NCBI RefSeq assembly: GCF_037975245.1
Contig: NC_092573.1
Coordinates: forward strand, 7,800,501-7,864,500
From: Apostichopus japonicus
Lineage: Eukaryota; Echinodermata; Holothuroidea; Aspidochirotida; Stichopodidae
Reading direction: 5' to 3'
DNA: 64,000 nt
The notes under the pieces are model-generated. The model saw nothing but the letters and a program-made list of their open reading frames with translations. It did no database searches and had not been told where the DNA came from. Position numbers and translations under genes: made by a program. Below, piece by piece: positions 47,934 to 60,996 of this stretch (position 1 is the first letter of the stretch; every line of letters begins with the position of its first letter).

Positions 47934-50030
47934 CAGTGGCGTAGCTACGGGGGGGGGGGGCCTGGGGGGGGCGAGGCCCCCATGAAATCGGCTGCCCCCC
48001 ACTGGCCCCCCCACTGGCCCCCCCACTGGGAATGGGGTAAAAAAAAAATACTCATCAGTGCGATTCGCTAATATTTTTTGTTCAATAATTTGGGAAATAG
48101 AGTTACACAATTTTCTCGTCTGCATCTGGCAGAATAAGAATAATACAATATCTGTAGTAATCATGAGAATGGTCACACAGCATGGCATGGCAATGGTCGA
48201 TGCGACGATTGCGACCATACACCACGAACCTTGTTGTGCTGCGTGATAGCGATATCTTGTGAAAATATGTTCAGTGCTTCCACCTAGCACATCAATCTAT
48301 CAAAAGATTGGCTCCGTTTGTACTGAGCCGAGGTATCAGGTATTCATGGGCGGCGATCATGGGGGGGGGGGACGGGGGACATGTCCCCCAATATTTTAGG
48401 TGGGGGATATAGTATCTTATATCCCCCCCCCAATATTTGGTGGCATAGTTTTTTTTAAGCATATGTTTTGTATTTTTTTTATGATATCGCTAGTAATTTC
48501 AAAATAGAAAATGCTTAGATGCAACTTACAAGGCCTGGGAAGTGCCATTTCCAGCGATCTGGGAGACATTTTCGGCCAAAATTTTCTTTTGCGCTTCGCG
48601 CCAACTTATGGTGGCGCTACGCTTAGAAAGTCTGGGTACAAGCTTTGCCCCTCCCTTGGCAAATTCCTCGCAAAGCGCCTGTCTAACCGTGTCACAATTT
48701 GTTACTATATATGACCGAAAGTAGTTTTTACTTTTTTTCTCGAAATGAATAGCTAGACGGACCGCATCCGTAATGAAATTTGGTTTGCATCTTGTGTATG
48801 AGTGTAAGTACGTACAATCATACATAGGATCCACATCGATATGGGTTCACTGGGTTTCCATTTGGCCTGTTTACTACAAGATATCTAACCGCAGGTGCGT
48901 AGCCAAGGGAGGGGGGGGGGTGAAGGGGTGGAGACCGCCCTCCCCCTCGAGCATATTTTTTTTGTATTTTCTATGATATCGAAGTTTTATAGTAGCCGTT
49001 ATAAGAGGTTTTAATATTTGTACACCAATAATTTAACTGTGTCTGAAATTTCGAAAATTCCTTGACCAACATTCTTCATCATAGTATACTTCCCTCTACA
49101 CTCGTACAATTTTGACCGGTCTGTTAGTGGTTGAGGGGGGTTTTCTATATTGGTTGTCCATAGATGAAATTTAGTGCAACATTATGGGTATGTTTTGAAG
49201 TGAATTTATTATTCAAATTCTGAACAAATAATGGGCTTAAAACCTTGAAAAGTGTGGCTGACGGGTATTGTGGGGCGTTACGTAGAATTACCTACAAATG
49301 CAATGAGGTCGAACATGATGTGTGACTGGTGACAATCGGCTTGACAAAAGGTTATGAATGAAAAAAAAAACTATTAGGAAAAACTTGGTTCTCAGGCAAA
49401 AGTGTACATCTGGTTGGTCATTTTCAAGCCCGAGAAGTGCCATTTCCGGTCATCTGGGGGGCTATCAAAACCAGAAATTTTCTTGTACGCTGCGCGCCAA
49501 CCAATGGTGGCGCTCCGCTTTGACAGTAATTCGCCTGCATCCAAGCAGATGTCCCCCCCAATATTTGAAACAGATCGCCGCCCCTGCAGGTATTCATATA
49601 TTGCCTCGAGTCAAATGAATATATGTCATTGAATATTCCACAAAACAACTTTTTTATGCCCACGAAACTGTCGAAACAGGATTTTCCACTACTGGTAGAG
49701 ATATAAAATATTGGGAATTCTGAAATTCCTGCAAATGATGCCAACTTCCCTCAAGTTAAAAGTCTGGGTGAGTTGGCAAGGCCAGTCAGCATGAAAGAGA
49801 AAAAACTTTTTTTGCATTTCTGTCACCAAAGTTGCACATCTTTTTGGTTGCTATTTTGCCTCACAGGTGCCATCTCCTGCGATCTGGGGGGTGCTGAAAT
49901 CTCAAATTTTCTCCGTACGCTCCGCGCCAACCATGGTGGCGCTCCGCTTAGATACTAACCTCCGGCCCCCCCACTAGAAAGAACAGCCCCCCATGGCCCC
50001 CCCACTCAAAAAATCCTAGCTACGCCACTG
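47934..50030. mobile_element. hAT-like element, 2.1 kb, perfect 8-bp TSD, in copy 2
   Basis: The ends are CAGTGGCGTAGCTACGG and CCTAGCTACGCCACTG (14-bp shared TIR). CTTCCAAA lies on both sides (47926-47933 and 50031-50038). The empty site is preserved in copy 1 at about 48-57. Internally it has GGCCCCCCCACTG repeats and at least two hairpin modules, but no transposase. It carries another element at 48345. Confidence 0.95.
48345..49586. mobile_element. hAT-like element nested in the previous one, 8-bp TSD CAGGTATT
   Basis: CATGGGCGGCGATC at the left and GATCGCCGCCCCTG at the right. CAGGTATT lies at 48337-48344 and 49587-49594. The length is 1242 bp. The interior is a patchwork of 2.2-kb-family sequence (48485-48680, 48980-49530). 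The same terminus as the TTF-finger hAT remnant at 25231 suggests that family mobilised it. Confidence 0.9.
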
Positions 50031-50038
50031 CTTCCAAA

Positions 50039-50440
50039 ACATCTATAGAGTTCCACAAACACATGTAATCCGTCCTTTATTTGTTCCTTAACCCGCTTCC
50101 TATATAGTAATGGTTTATTGGTATTAATTCCATCACTGCCGCTCGTACTCATAACATTTCATTGTGTTTTTCTTTTTGTAGTTTCACAGTAGATACTGTC
50201 TTGTTCGTATCGCAATCTATATCATGTAGTTTTCTTATGTTTTTCGGGGGAAAAGAATGTTACATAACAACACATTGTTTCGAACCGCAACTGTTATCAA
50301 TAATTCTTGATTGCAAGTCGGTGAACTTCAAGAGCTGTATATAGTATTGTTGGTGTAAAATTAATAACAATAAAACATATTATTAGAACATCGAAACGAT
50401 TATAAAGCATTTGCCACGACAAAGAAAATAGAGGAAGAAA
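50039..50440. repeat. duplicated block, copy 2 (Penelope 3' flank)
   Basis: Matches 48-440 with scattered substitutions. Non-coding. Confidence 0.85.
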
Positions 50441-50860
50441 AAAAACCCACTCATGTTATTTCAGAAGCTTCGCCAGAGATTCATGAAATTGTGTAAGACG
50501 TCTGTAGGAGTGACAAACGAGGCTCAGTAAATCTAGTAGGAGAATTAATATTATTTTAACCATAATGAGATGGAAGAACGTTTAGGATGTTTCCTCTTCA
50601 CGTTGTGTAAATTAAATATTTAATGTTATTCCAATAAACTACTGTCACTTTCGTTATTGCAAATGGTAGATCCATCGGAATACTGGATTTTATTTGTAGA
50701 AGAATATAACCTACCGAAAGAAAATAGAGGAAGAAGAAAGAAAAAAAAAACACTCATGTTATTTCAGAAGCTTCGCAAGAAATTCAGAAAATTGTGTAAG
50801 ACGTCTGTAAGAGTGACAAACAAGGTACAGTAAATTTAGTATAAAGCATTAATATTAGTT

Positions 50861-52378
50861 TAATAATAATAATAGTAAATTACATTGATATAGCGCCTAA
50901 TGCAGCGTGTCAAAGCGCTTTACAAAGTATGAAAAACAAAGGAAACCAAGGAAAAAATGAAACTAGGAATCAAACAGAAATGTTTTAAGTTGTCTTTTGA
51001 AAATAAAAAGGGAGCGAGAGTCACGAATGTGAAATGGGAGTTCGTTCTAAAGAGGAGGCCGCCATAACGAGTGCGGGTACGTGGACCAGGAGTAAATTGC
51101 AAATGCGCATGATAGGAAGAGCGAAGCCAGCGTATCTGTAGTTGACCGCGCTAAGGAATAAGAAGGTCATTGATATATTGAGGGGCAAGGCCGTTGATCG
51201 CTTTGTAAGTGTGAAGTAGGATTTTTAACTGGATGCGATGAGAGACGGGAAGCCAATGCAATGAACGGAGTACTTGAATAATGTGATCAAACTTTTTAGT
51301 GAGTGAGACTAGGCGCGCAGCAGCGTTCTGAATTCTCTGAAGGGGAGCTATATGAGAAACTGGCAAATTCACATACAAACTGTTGCAGTAATCCAGATAG
51401 GAGGAAACAAAAGCGTGAACCAGTCGTTCAGTTGAGCCTTGATTTAGATACCTCCCGAGTTTACCAATTTTGTAAATACTATACGCAGCTGAACGACAAG
51501 TGTTCTGAATATGTTTTCGCATATCGAGTTTATCGTCAAGCAAAACACCAAGATCACGTGTATTTTCGAAAGGAGTTATGACATTTTTACCAACACTGAC
51601 GTCAGGTAGGTTACTCTTATCTCTAAACTGGGAGGTGACGTTGATGACTTTGGTCTTTGAATCGTTAAGGAGTAAACTGTTGCAAGTGGACCATTGCCTG
51701 ATGTCAGCGATAAAATTGGAGAGACTGGTTGTTAGACATGCTTCATGATCATTTTGTTTCATGTTAATGTTAAGTTGCGTATCGTCAGCATACATAACGT
51801 GTTGATCACCCTTATGTGAATCGATAAGATGACTTGAAGGACCAATATACAAAATGAATTCAAGTAGTCCAAGGACAGACCCTTGTGTTACCCCAAGGTA
51901 TTAGGTGAGGAGACGAAAGAGTATCATTTACGACGATAGTTTGCTTTCGGTCTTCAAGATAGGACTCAAGCATCTTTACAGCCGATCCAGTAATACAGTA
52001 GCTTTACTGCAAACTTTTAATGACGATTTGCTGGTCAATTATGTCGAAAGCCGACGATAAGTCAAGCAAGACGACGACAGCCTCAAGACCTTTATTAATA
52101 GCAATGAGCATATCATTGTAGATTTAGATCAGAGTAGTCTCAGTAGAGTGGAAACTACGATATGCCGATTGCATCAAAGAGAAAAGCCCACAGTCGTGTA
52201 AATAAATTTGCAATTGCGTAGTAGCAATTTTCTCTAAAACCTTCCCGAGAAACACAATGTCTTCTGTGTACCAAGGAGCATTTGGTCTCAGCGAAGCAAA
52301 TGAGGTCTTGACGGGGAGGTGTTTGTCTATCAGTTGGCGTAGAGAGGATTAATATTGCACAATTGCATCAGATGGATT
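50861..52378 (-). mobile_element. CR1/L2-like LINE, copy 2, internally deleted
   Basis: The counterpart of 1461-3640. A 233-codon open frame (51852-51151) keeps the catalytic MYADDTQLNI, RSAAYSIYKIGKLGRYLNQ and DYCNSLYVNLPVSH. About 635 bp (equivalent to 2885-3519) are deleted at about 52255, removing part of the RT fingers. It is better preserved at YADD than copy 1 (YAGD), but still inactive. Confidence 0.8.
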
Positions 52379-52384
52379 CGATAA

Positions 52385-53250
52385 AGACAATAACTTCTAA
52401 TCATAGTGAGATGGAAGAACGTTTAGGATGTTACATCTTTCCGCTGTGTAAAGTAAACATTTACAGTTGTTCCAATAACAACGTCACTTTCGTTATTGCA
52501 AATGGTAGATATATCGGAATATTGGATTTTATTTGTAGAAGAATATACCCTACGTTTTGCAACAGCAATGTTGACACTTTTATTATAGCTTAGTTTCTTC
52601 GTTTGTTTTTATTCTTCTTTCTTTCTTTTTCTTAAACTATGACTGTCCATTTTAGAACTAAAATGAAAGGAAAAGATCTCTCTACTCTCATTTCATTTCA
52701 AAAGAGTAAAAAAGTAACACTTTAAGGGTTCCAGGATTATTCCAATTTTGAGGGGGTGAATTCTCCGGCATAATGAGAACAAGGCTCTACCAATTGTGCT
52801 CAAAATTGATCACAAATATCCTCCTCGGGTATATGAACTATGCCTTTTGCGATAAGTCACTCTTCGCCGGATCGGAAGAAAGTGATATACCTGAATACAC
52901 TCATAGAGTGCATTCTTACTCTTTTGAAATAATTTTAAGGTAATGAAATGACCGATTAATTTTAATCCCATTAAAGAGTCAATCTGTCAGAAACATTTTC
53001 CGATTAGATGGCTTCTTTGCTATATCGGAACTTCTATTGTAAAAAAATGCATGTTTTGCGCAGTATTGTAATATATATTTTTATGTGTAACATGCTCTTG
53101 GTTAAACTGAGGAACATATGTTCTTTATTACGCCTGTAATTGTTTAATTTCGAGGGAAGAGACGAATTCAAGTCTCAAAATCTCCACTGCGATATAGATC
53201 TAACAACTTGTGCTAGAATCTTCCATAATAGTACAGTCCTTCGTTATGAA
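52385..53250. other. segment missing from copy 1, with one 303-bp repeat unit
   Basis: 52390-52560 is a further unit of the 303-bp repeat. The rest to 53250 is unassigned. Copy 1 joins directly at GATAAAACAACAAATAC (about 3640). Confidence 0.6.
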
Positions 53251-53498
53251 ACAGCAAATACCTATTCCATCTCTCTATAATTTGCCCTGATAAAAATCCC
53301 CTCGTATTCTACATCATTCATTAATTTAAATTAAAAAAGACGTTAATATGGAGTATATTGAGACTACGAGGCTAAACGATGGCAGGCTAAACACGTAACG
53401 TATACGGATCGCTTTACCAATTTTTATGGCGAAAAGGAGAATTTATCTGCACAGGATTGTATTCAGTTACTTAGTTATTGTACAATACGTCCAATATC

Positions 53499-54298
53499 AT
53501 GTCTCAAGAAAAAAGACGAAGAAGCAGACCATCAAAATCAGCCACAACATCTTTACCCAAAGGCGCACGTGCTTTTGCCTGAGCGTGTGGGACCTATTGC
53601 GCTACATATCTGAGGATCCCGAGGTTGAAGATGATGTAAGTGATATAGATGTAGAAGGAGGTTGGAAGACTTCAATAAAGGAGTTCCAAAAAACTGTGGC
53701 AGATGCCATGGAAAATCTCTACGCCTCGATTTCGAAACCGGAAAAAGACTTGGGCAAAGCTGTGGAATTTCAGGCAGAACGTATAGACACATTAGAATTA
53801 ACGATGGCGGCCAAAGAAAAGGAATGTGAGGATCTTTCCCGTAAAATCACTCGCTTGGAGCAGACAATATAATCCACCAACACCGAAGTTAATAAACAGG
53901 AGAGGATGGCTAAGGAACAAGCTTCGTATTGTGGATATTCCTTCAACAGAAGCGGAGGTATATGAAGACATCGTAAAAACAACAGTACTTCCTTTGTTTA
54001 CAGACATTCCCGAGGTATCGATCGAGCGGTTTCATAGACGTACGAAGCAATGAGGAGATATCGCCACACATTCTAGTCCGGTGCCTTTCATATAGAGAGA
54101 AGATCGCTATCATGAAAGCCAGACGAACGATCCTAGCAGACCGGTAATTTTTTCATCGTCGATGATCTAACAAAAATCGATCTGACTGAAAAGAAGAAAT
54201 GGGCGCCTAAAGTCAGCGATCTGTACAAGCAAGGTACCAAACTTAGTTTTATCGGAGGAAAATGGAGAGAAGCTTCTGGAAGGCCATACCAGTTCTGA
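53499..54298 (+). pseudogene. ORF1 of Tx1/L1-like LINE, copy 2
   Basis: Collinear with 3908-4709. The start reads MSQEKRRRSRPSKS without the stop seen in copy 1, but a frameshift near 53575, the stop after RLEQTI and the frameshift near 54148 are present. The coiled coil is intact for about 80 codons (53640-53872). Confidence 0.75.
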
Positions 54299-54737
54299 GA
54301 ACTTTTGATTGTTTCTTCTTAATTTGGACAACTGGATCAATTTCGCTAATTTAAAAATGGATTAAAAGTCCTTAAATATGTACCACAATATTGATTATTC
54401 TTTTTTATTATTGAAAACAACCTTCGCTAAGCAGTGGATACAGCCTGTATTATTGTGTTATTGATCTGACTGAAAGAAGCCTGTGTTAATGTTTTTAGGC
54501 TCTTCGTACCGGTTCCATAGGATGGACGTTCACCCATTTGGGGTTAACGTCCTGGCCAATTGTATAGATATTTTCTTTTTTGTTTTGTCTACTCGTGTTT
54601 TGTCTTTCTCTCTTCTGTCTCTTCTCTACGCCATCAGTTATAACATTAGATTAAATAAGGTATTTGCAAAAGCATATTTCATTCAAATTTTATACGCTTT
54701 TAGTCAAGCAAGCAGCTTATGCAATTTTGATTTCTAA

Positions 54738-57708
54738 ATGGCTGACTTGAAAATTTGTTCATATTTAGTTCGTGGAAATCGGCAGTTTAAAAAAAGGCGT
54801 AAGATTTTTTGCATATATGCGAATTGATGAAAGACATATTTATTTATTACAAGAAACTCATAGGACCCCCAGTGACGAATCTTATTGGCAACATTAATGG
54901 GGAGGTCGTATAATTGTTTAGTCATGGGTCATCTTGTAGCAAAACTGGGTGTTTGTATACTTTTTAACCCGTCTTTAGACGTGACCATAATTCAGTGTTT
55001 GCCGTCGACTAATGGTAGATTTGTGATAGCCGAGGTAAAATATTTGATAAAATAATTGTTTGCAACTATGGCCCTAACTTAGACAGTGCTGATTTCTTTC
55101 AGGAATTATTACAAATATTGTGTAATCACTCGAGTGATTCTATTATCATGGGCGGTGATTTCAATTTCGTTCTCAACTTAAATCTAGATAAACAAGGTGG
55201 GAACTTACGTACTAACTTTAATGCTAGATCAAAATGTTTAGCAATCATGTCAACTTTAGATTTAATAGACATCTGGAGGAACAGGAATCCACTTCAAAAG
55301 GATTTTACTTGGAGATCAAATATCTCTCTAGACATTTGTTGCCGTTAAGACATTTTTCTTATCTCGCGCAAACTCGGGTCATTGGTAACTTTTGGTTTTT
55401 GCTCCCAGTTTGCAGTCTGATCATTTTATATAGTTAATTTAAATTTATTACTGCATTCTGAAAAAAAGAGGACCAGGTTTTTGGAAATTTAATTGCTCAT
55501 GTATTAAGGACATATAATACACTCAACTCATCACTAATACCATTTTTCTACTGCTATAATATGCCAGTCTCATAATTCCTCGGCCACTTGGGAGATTGTG
55601 AAATATAAAATTCGTAATGTTTCTCTAAGGTATGGTAAAGTTAATGCAACCGAGCGCAGAAAGAAAGAAGTAGAAATAATTAAACAAATTTCAGAGTTAG
55701 AGAAAGAAAATCATTTTACGGTCTCCTCAGATACGCTTAACAAGCTAACTGTCGAAAGAAATAAACTCGAGAAATGCTTTGATGATAAATTACATGGTAT
55801 TAGTGTCCGTTCTAGAGCTAGATGGTGGGACAAGGTGGAAAAAATACAATCTACTTTTTAAGTCTTGAAAGATGTAACAAATCCTCTAATGTTATTCGTA
55901 AATTAATAGATCGGTGTGGTACCGATATTACTGATACCACCTTAATTTTTCGAAAACTCTTCTATTTTATAAGGATTTGTATACGAGCCAGGGTAACGAC
56001 AATTTTCTCTTTTGCAAAATTTGTTAATTTTTTAACTGTTGATGAAGCCAAACTTTGTGATGGTCCATTAACAGAGGATGAGTATAGATCTGCTCTTTTC
56101 TCAATGTGTAATGGAAAAAGCCCAGGGAGTGATGGCCTTTCAGTTGAGTTTTATAATCAATTTTTGCCAAATATTAGTAACATGATCAATGATTCCCTCA
56201 ATTTTGTTTTACAGCAATCTGCTCTCTCCATGGAGCAATCATGTAGTTTGATAACGCTTATTCTAAACCAGGTAAAGATCAGATTTTGGTCAAAAATTTT
56301 CGTCCAATCTAATTGCTAAATAAAGATTACTTTTAATAAATAAACTTTGTTCCAAGGTGTTAGCAACGAGAATAAAAAAGTACTTAACTTTATCATCGGC
56401 TCCAGTCAAACAGGCTATATTAAAGATCGTTTTATTTGAGAACATATTCGCTGTATTTTGGACACTATGGACTATTGTAGGAATAATTCGATCCCTGGAT
56501 TTTTACATTTTTTTTTATTTTGAGAAGCCTTTTGATAGGATGAACTGGGACTATAATTTGCACTGCTTACATTTATTCAAGTTTAATGATAACTTTTGTC
56601 AGTGGGTTTGTACCCTCTACACATGTTCTGCTGCTACGGTGTGCAATAATGGTTTAGCATCTCTTAATTTTGACATTACCAGAGGTATTAGACAAGCGTG
56701 TACCTTAAGCCCTTATATTTTTATAATTTGTGTGGAACTGTTGGCTATGAAAATTGATGCTAATGATACTATTAAAGGTATTTCTGTTCAAAATGAGGAG
56801 CTTAAAATTCTTCAGTACGCAGACGACAAAGTTTTGTTTTTTAGATGGTTCTTATAATTCATTAAAGGATACTGTTTTAGTTTTGAAGCATTTTGAATTG
56901 GCCTCACGACTTAAAATTAGCATTGACAAGTCCAATATTTTCTTTCTTGGTCCTTTCATTGGTCGTTAACCAAATTTTATTGATTTGTATTCGTTCAAGT
57001 GGATTGAAAGACAAGTTACTGCCTTAGGAATCGTTGTGAGTAATGACCGTGACAGCCTGAATTGACAGGCTGAATTTTGTGCCAAAAGTTATCTCGGTAA
57101 AATGATTCTGGTTAAAAGCTTTGGTATTTCCCAGTTTGTATACTTATTTCAATGCTTGCCAAATCCTCCGGATTGATTTATCAAGCAAATGGATACTATT
57201 TTATTCAAATTTATCTGGCGTGAGACACCAGACAAGATTAAACGTAATGCGCTGATAAGCTCTATCCCAGAAGGTGGGCTGAATGCAACTCATATTAAAA
57301 GTTTCATACACGGTTTGAAATGTTCTTGGTTAAGCGTTATACTAGTAATAACACCTTAAGGATTATGGGCCCATTTGGTTTTTGATTGTAATTATAAGGC
57401 AGTTGATATGCACACAGATAATGTATTTATCAACGATATTTTACACGGTTGGACTCTTTTTGCTTCTAAAGATGTCATTAAATTTGAAAGTAAACTGATA
57501 TGGAATAATAACTACATAAAGGTGAATAATCGTATTATTTTTTTATAAGCATTATATAACAACGGTTCACTTATGCGTAGCTTATTCAAAGGTTAATCAC
57601 TCGTCTTAAGTCTATTGTTAAATTGAATGATAAGTTTGATTTAAATGAGAGTCAATGGATGGAATTTTTGTATAATTTCAAATTTCAACTACAAGTGGAA
57701 CATAAATA
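54738..57708 (+). pseudogene. ORF2 of Tx1/L1-like LINE, copy 2
   Basis: The counterpart of 5124-8449. Recognisable blocks: MGGDFNFVLN near 55147, GKSPGSDGLSVEFYNQFLP near 56115, RQACTLSPYIFIICVE near 56690 and ILQYADDKVLFF near 56808 (Thr to Lys after YADD). Several frameshifts are seen, and the 3' part is shortened by deletions (about 57060-57110 and 57660). Confidence 0.8.
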
Positions 57709-57805
57709 ACATAAGAACAAATTACGTGGGACGTTTCCGTTCCATACCTTAAAGGCCACTTTAAGTACGTACCTATTTTTATTTGAAGAATAGTGTTTTC
57801 TGTTA

Positions 57806-59835
57806 TGCCATTACTGTTCAAATACAAAAGACATATATAATCATTCAGCCACAGGATCCTGATGATTCCCTATGGGGAAATGGAAGGATGGTATTTGTGT
57901 TTCAGACACCTCCGTCAAACATTCGCAGTCACTTGAGGCAATCAGGTGGTTATGAATTGGGCATTATGCATGATTTCATCGTGAATCTTGTTTATTATGC
58001 ATTCTGTCTCACATATTACACGAAATAGGTAGTCTAAGAGTTGTTTTTTGCCTTCAAATTTATGTCCAATCATTTGTTTTTTCCATAGCCACACTTTCCC
58101 CGCCCCACTTCCCCGTACTTTATCCCGCCCTACTTTCCCCGCTCTAGCCTTGATTCTAGCTTTGAGTTTATAGTGAATTGAGGCATATACAATAACATAT
58201 TAAAAGTCAATACCATCATAATTCGTAGAATATTTAAAAAACAAACAAAAATTAACTAAACACACTTGTTGAATATGGGTTATTATTCTCTGGAAAAACA
58301 AAGTCAGGACATACGTAAAGACGTATTCGATGAATTTCAAATAAGAAGAATCTGTTGTCATTGCTACAAACCCGGATGTGTTATCAACAGATTTCATGAC
58401 ACTCGATACATTTCGTGGTTATTTTTTTTAAAGTTCAAAGAAATTCAGTCATATCCTTGACAATTGTTCAGATGATTAGTTTAAAAAGAGAGACTTATTC
58501 TTCGTCTTCATTTTCTGCAGTGGCTATTAAATTAAACTTGGAAATAAGAATATTCATTTCAATTTACTACTAAAGTTTTATGGCTTTTGTAAATGTGTTG
58601 ATAATTATAATGATAACATTTTAATAATAAAAAAGTTACCTCGAACAGAGAGGAGGGGATCGAGGAGGGGAGGGGGATTGAGAAGAGGGAGGGGGATTGG
58701 GTATATCGAGGCCATGTAAGGGTAACTGGATAATCTTTGTTGAGCGTGAAGTATTATAAGACTTATTCTTTGAAAACCTCATGTGTCACTTTACAAAATG
58801 CAGTCACGACAACAGAAGGGAATTGATTACATCATTAAACCACCGTGAAACACCTTGCATTCAACCCTAACACCATTACAACATAACACCATGTTAAAAA
58901 ATTACACCCTTACAACATAACATCATTACACATTTACACCATTACACCCACAAACTTGGATATATCTTCCGGCTATTCGTTCAGCATCTCAAAGTTGAAA
59001 AATGTTGCCAAGAGGCTTTTGACCTTTTGTAAACCATGCCAAAACAGGAATAAACTCAGTGCTGTAGCCACCAGCGAAACCCCCTCCATCCCCAGTCAGT
59101 AAACAGGTTTTGGTTTTACAAAATTGTTCTTGCGCCCCCAAGCACTGTAAACCAGTAGAAACATGATATGGAGCTATATCGCCATATGAGTATAGAGAGC
59201 GCTAACGCCAACCATTGTTGTGCTATGATGAAGCATGATACTACGTATTTACTGTAAGTGAGGGGTTGGAAGTCAAACAGCCAATATTTTAACTAGCTTT
59301 TCTTCAGTGCTTGGTCACCGAAAGTGACATGGAGGGGAGTGGGTTTGGTGGTAGGGGAAAAGCCCGATCGAGCAGTTAGGTTGGCGGATATATAAAGCAG
59401 AATAATATGGGGGGAAATAACAAAGGTTTATATTAAATAAAAGCAATTTATTCCAAATGGAAGCATAATACTTAAACAAGAACGAGCCAGGGCAGCTGAC
59501 TACATTGTCAGGGCTGCCAAAACCGCCCTCCCATTAGTATCTAACCACGAAAACCCTCGATGGCTGGGCAGTTCTACGAAAGTAAACTTTACTACAGGAG
59601 GTTTATGCACAAGCCTAACAGCCAACGGGTTCCTCAACTGGGGGCCCTCCCAAACTGGGGCCCCCTTCCTCTGCCAGAGCCAAAGCCCCCTCCCAGTTCT
59701 TGAAGTTTGTCTAATCAGGGAGTTGTTATGTTCCATAACAACTCCCTGGTCTAATCAAGAGAAGATTTATAACAGAGGAAATGATTTTTGCTAGGTTTTA
59801 ATCACCAGATACCCGAGGAGGAGTCTTTTGTTTTG
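57806..59835. repeat. duplicated non-coding block B, copy 2
   Basis: Pairs with 11150-13190. It contains the same short Cys-rich frame (58275-58457), C-rich and G-rich minisatellite-like tracts, and the perfect hairpin with flanking GTCTAATCA repeats (59709-59757). Confidence 0.85.
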
Positions 59836-60424
59836 TTTTGTTTTCCCATTTCTACATTCACTTATAGCAAGTAGTAATAACGTTAGGCCATATGAGACAA
59901 AGCTTGCCCCTGGAGCTGTATTAATAAGTAAGATCTATTATGTAGAAGGCCTGCCTTCATTCAAGAGAATAAGGTTGAACGTTAGCATATTAGCACTATT
60001 TCGTTGGCCTGAAGTACCAGTACCTCCTTATGCCGTTAGTTCCCATGTCCGATCCGTCTTGGTGCAAATCTTTTACGAAGTCACTAACACTATTCTCGAA
60101 CTGCTACAGAGAAATATCAGTTTGGTACCACCCTGGAACACATCACATGGCCCTCCATACATGGTACGCGCGCACCCAATTGACATGAACCCTCCAGATT
60201 CATTTACCTCAATGATGCAAATACTGAACGGGTGTACACAACAAAATTTCACTTCACTACATATATATTTATATATATATGTGTTTCGGAGGAGGGAGGG
60301 TGGAGCAGAATGCCTGTGGGATTTGAGTTGTGTGTGTTTGTGTGTACCAAAAAACTTAACGTTATTCCATTGTTTTATGAATTTTAATAACTCAACCACA
60401 ACTTGTTCTTTTAGATTCATATAA
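59828..60424 (+). CDS. copy-2-specific open frame, 198 codons, unrecognised
   Basis: A stop-free frame across the only part of the block (about 59836-60260) with no counterpart in copy 1. It opens with a hydrophobic leader-like MFCFVFPFLHSLIA. The part PYETKLAPGAVLISKIYYVE, followed by GLPSFKRIRLNVSI, faintly resembles the first strands of a galectin domain, but the key sugar-binding residues are not evident. It could also be an exon: TTATAG precedes CAAGTAGTAATAAC at 59870. After 60260 the frame runs into intron-like and simple-repeat sequence. Confidence 0.25.
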   Translation: MFCFVFPFLHSLIASSNNVRPYETKLAPGAVLISKIYYVEGLPSFKRIRLNVSILALFRWPEVPVPPYAVSSHVRSVLVQIFYEVTNTILELLQRNISLVPPWNTSHGPPYMVRAHPIDMNPPDSFTSMMQILNGCTQQNFTSLHIYLYIYVFRRREGGAECLWDLSCVCLCVPKNLTLFHCFMNFNNSTTTCSFRFI

Positions 60425-60996
60425 ACGCAACAAAGTAACCTTGCATGGCGACACCATTTCTCCTTAACGTATTTGTAACACATTTTTAACACTTGAGGCC
60501 ATAAAAAAGCTATGTTTTCCCATAGTGTTTGCTGTTGCATCTGAGGAACTGGCCTAATGGTGTGTTAGACTAAATAGTTCAGTCAGTTTAATTGATGAAC
60601 TTCAACAGTGTAAATGGTCATTCCTCAACAACTGAAAATGACATACATAGAAATTCAAACTAGACTGATATCAGTATTTTTTAACGGTCTACAATATATC
60701 AATATTTATTTTGTGCCTAAAATCATCCTCTATAATCAACTATATGTGCAAAGGAAAGCTCGACCTCTTTGTGTAAAATGACGTAACAGGGTACTTCGAA
60801 ACACATTGACTCCAATGTTTTGCCGGGCTTTTGCAGAGCGAAACAGTTTCAGACTTATCACTTGGTCATTCAATTGTCAGGGACTTTTACAAAGTAACAC
60901 ATGACTACTGCACATACATCTATCAGCAAAACGTATGGCACCCTCAAAAATTCATCACAACTGTTTTTCTTTCTATCTATATTGATCCAACTGAAG

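Noticed and set aside
59500-59736. Overlapping open frames on both strands of block B
   Set aside because: Neither strand shows a domain, and copy 1 (12903-13136) does not preserve the same N-terminal frame.
60073-60540. 155-codon minus-strand frame partly conserved with 17152-17457
   Set aside because: No recognised domain; the frame is kept because the copies are recent duplicates, and it overlaps a plus-strand frame and simple repeats.
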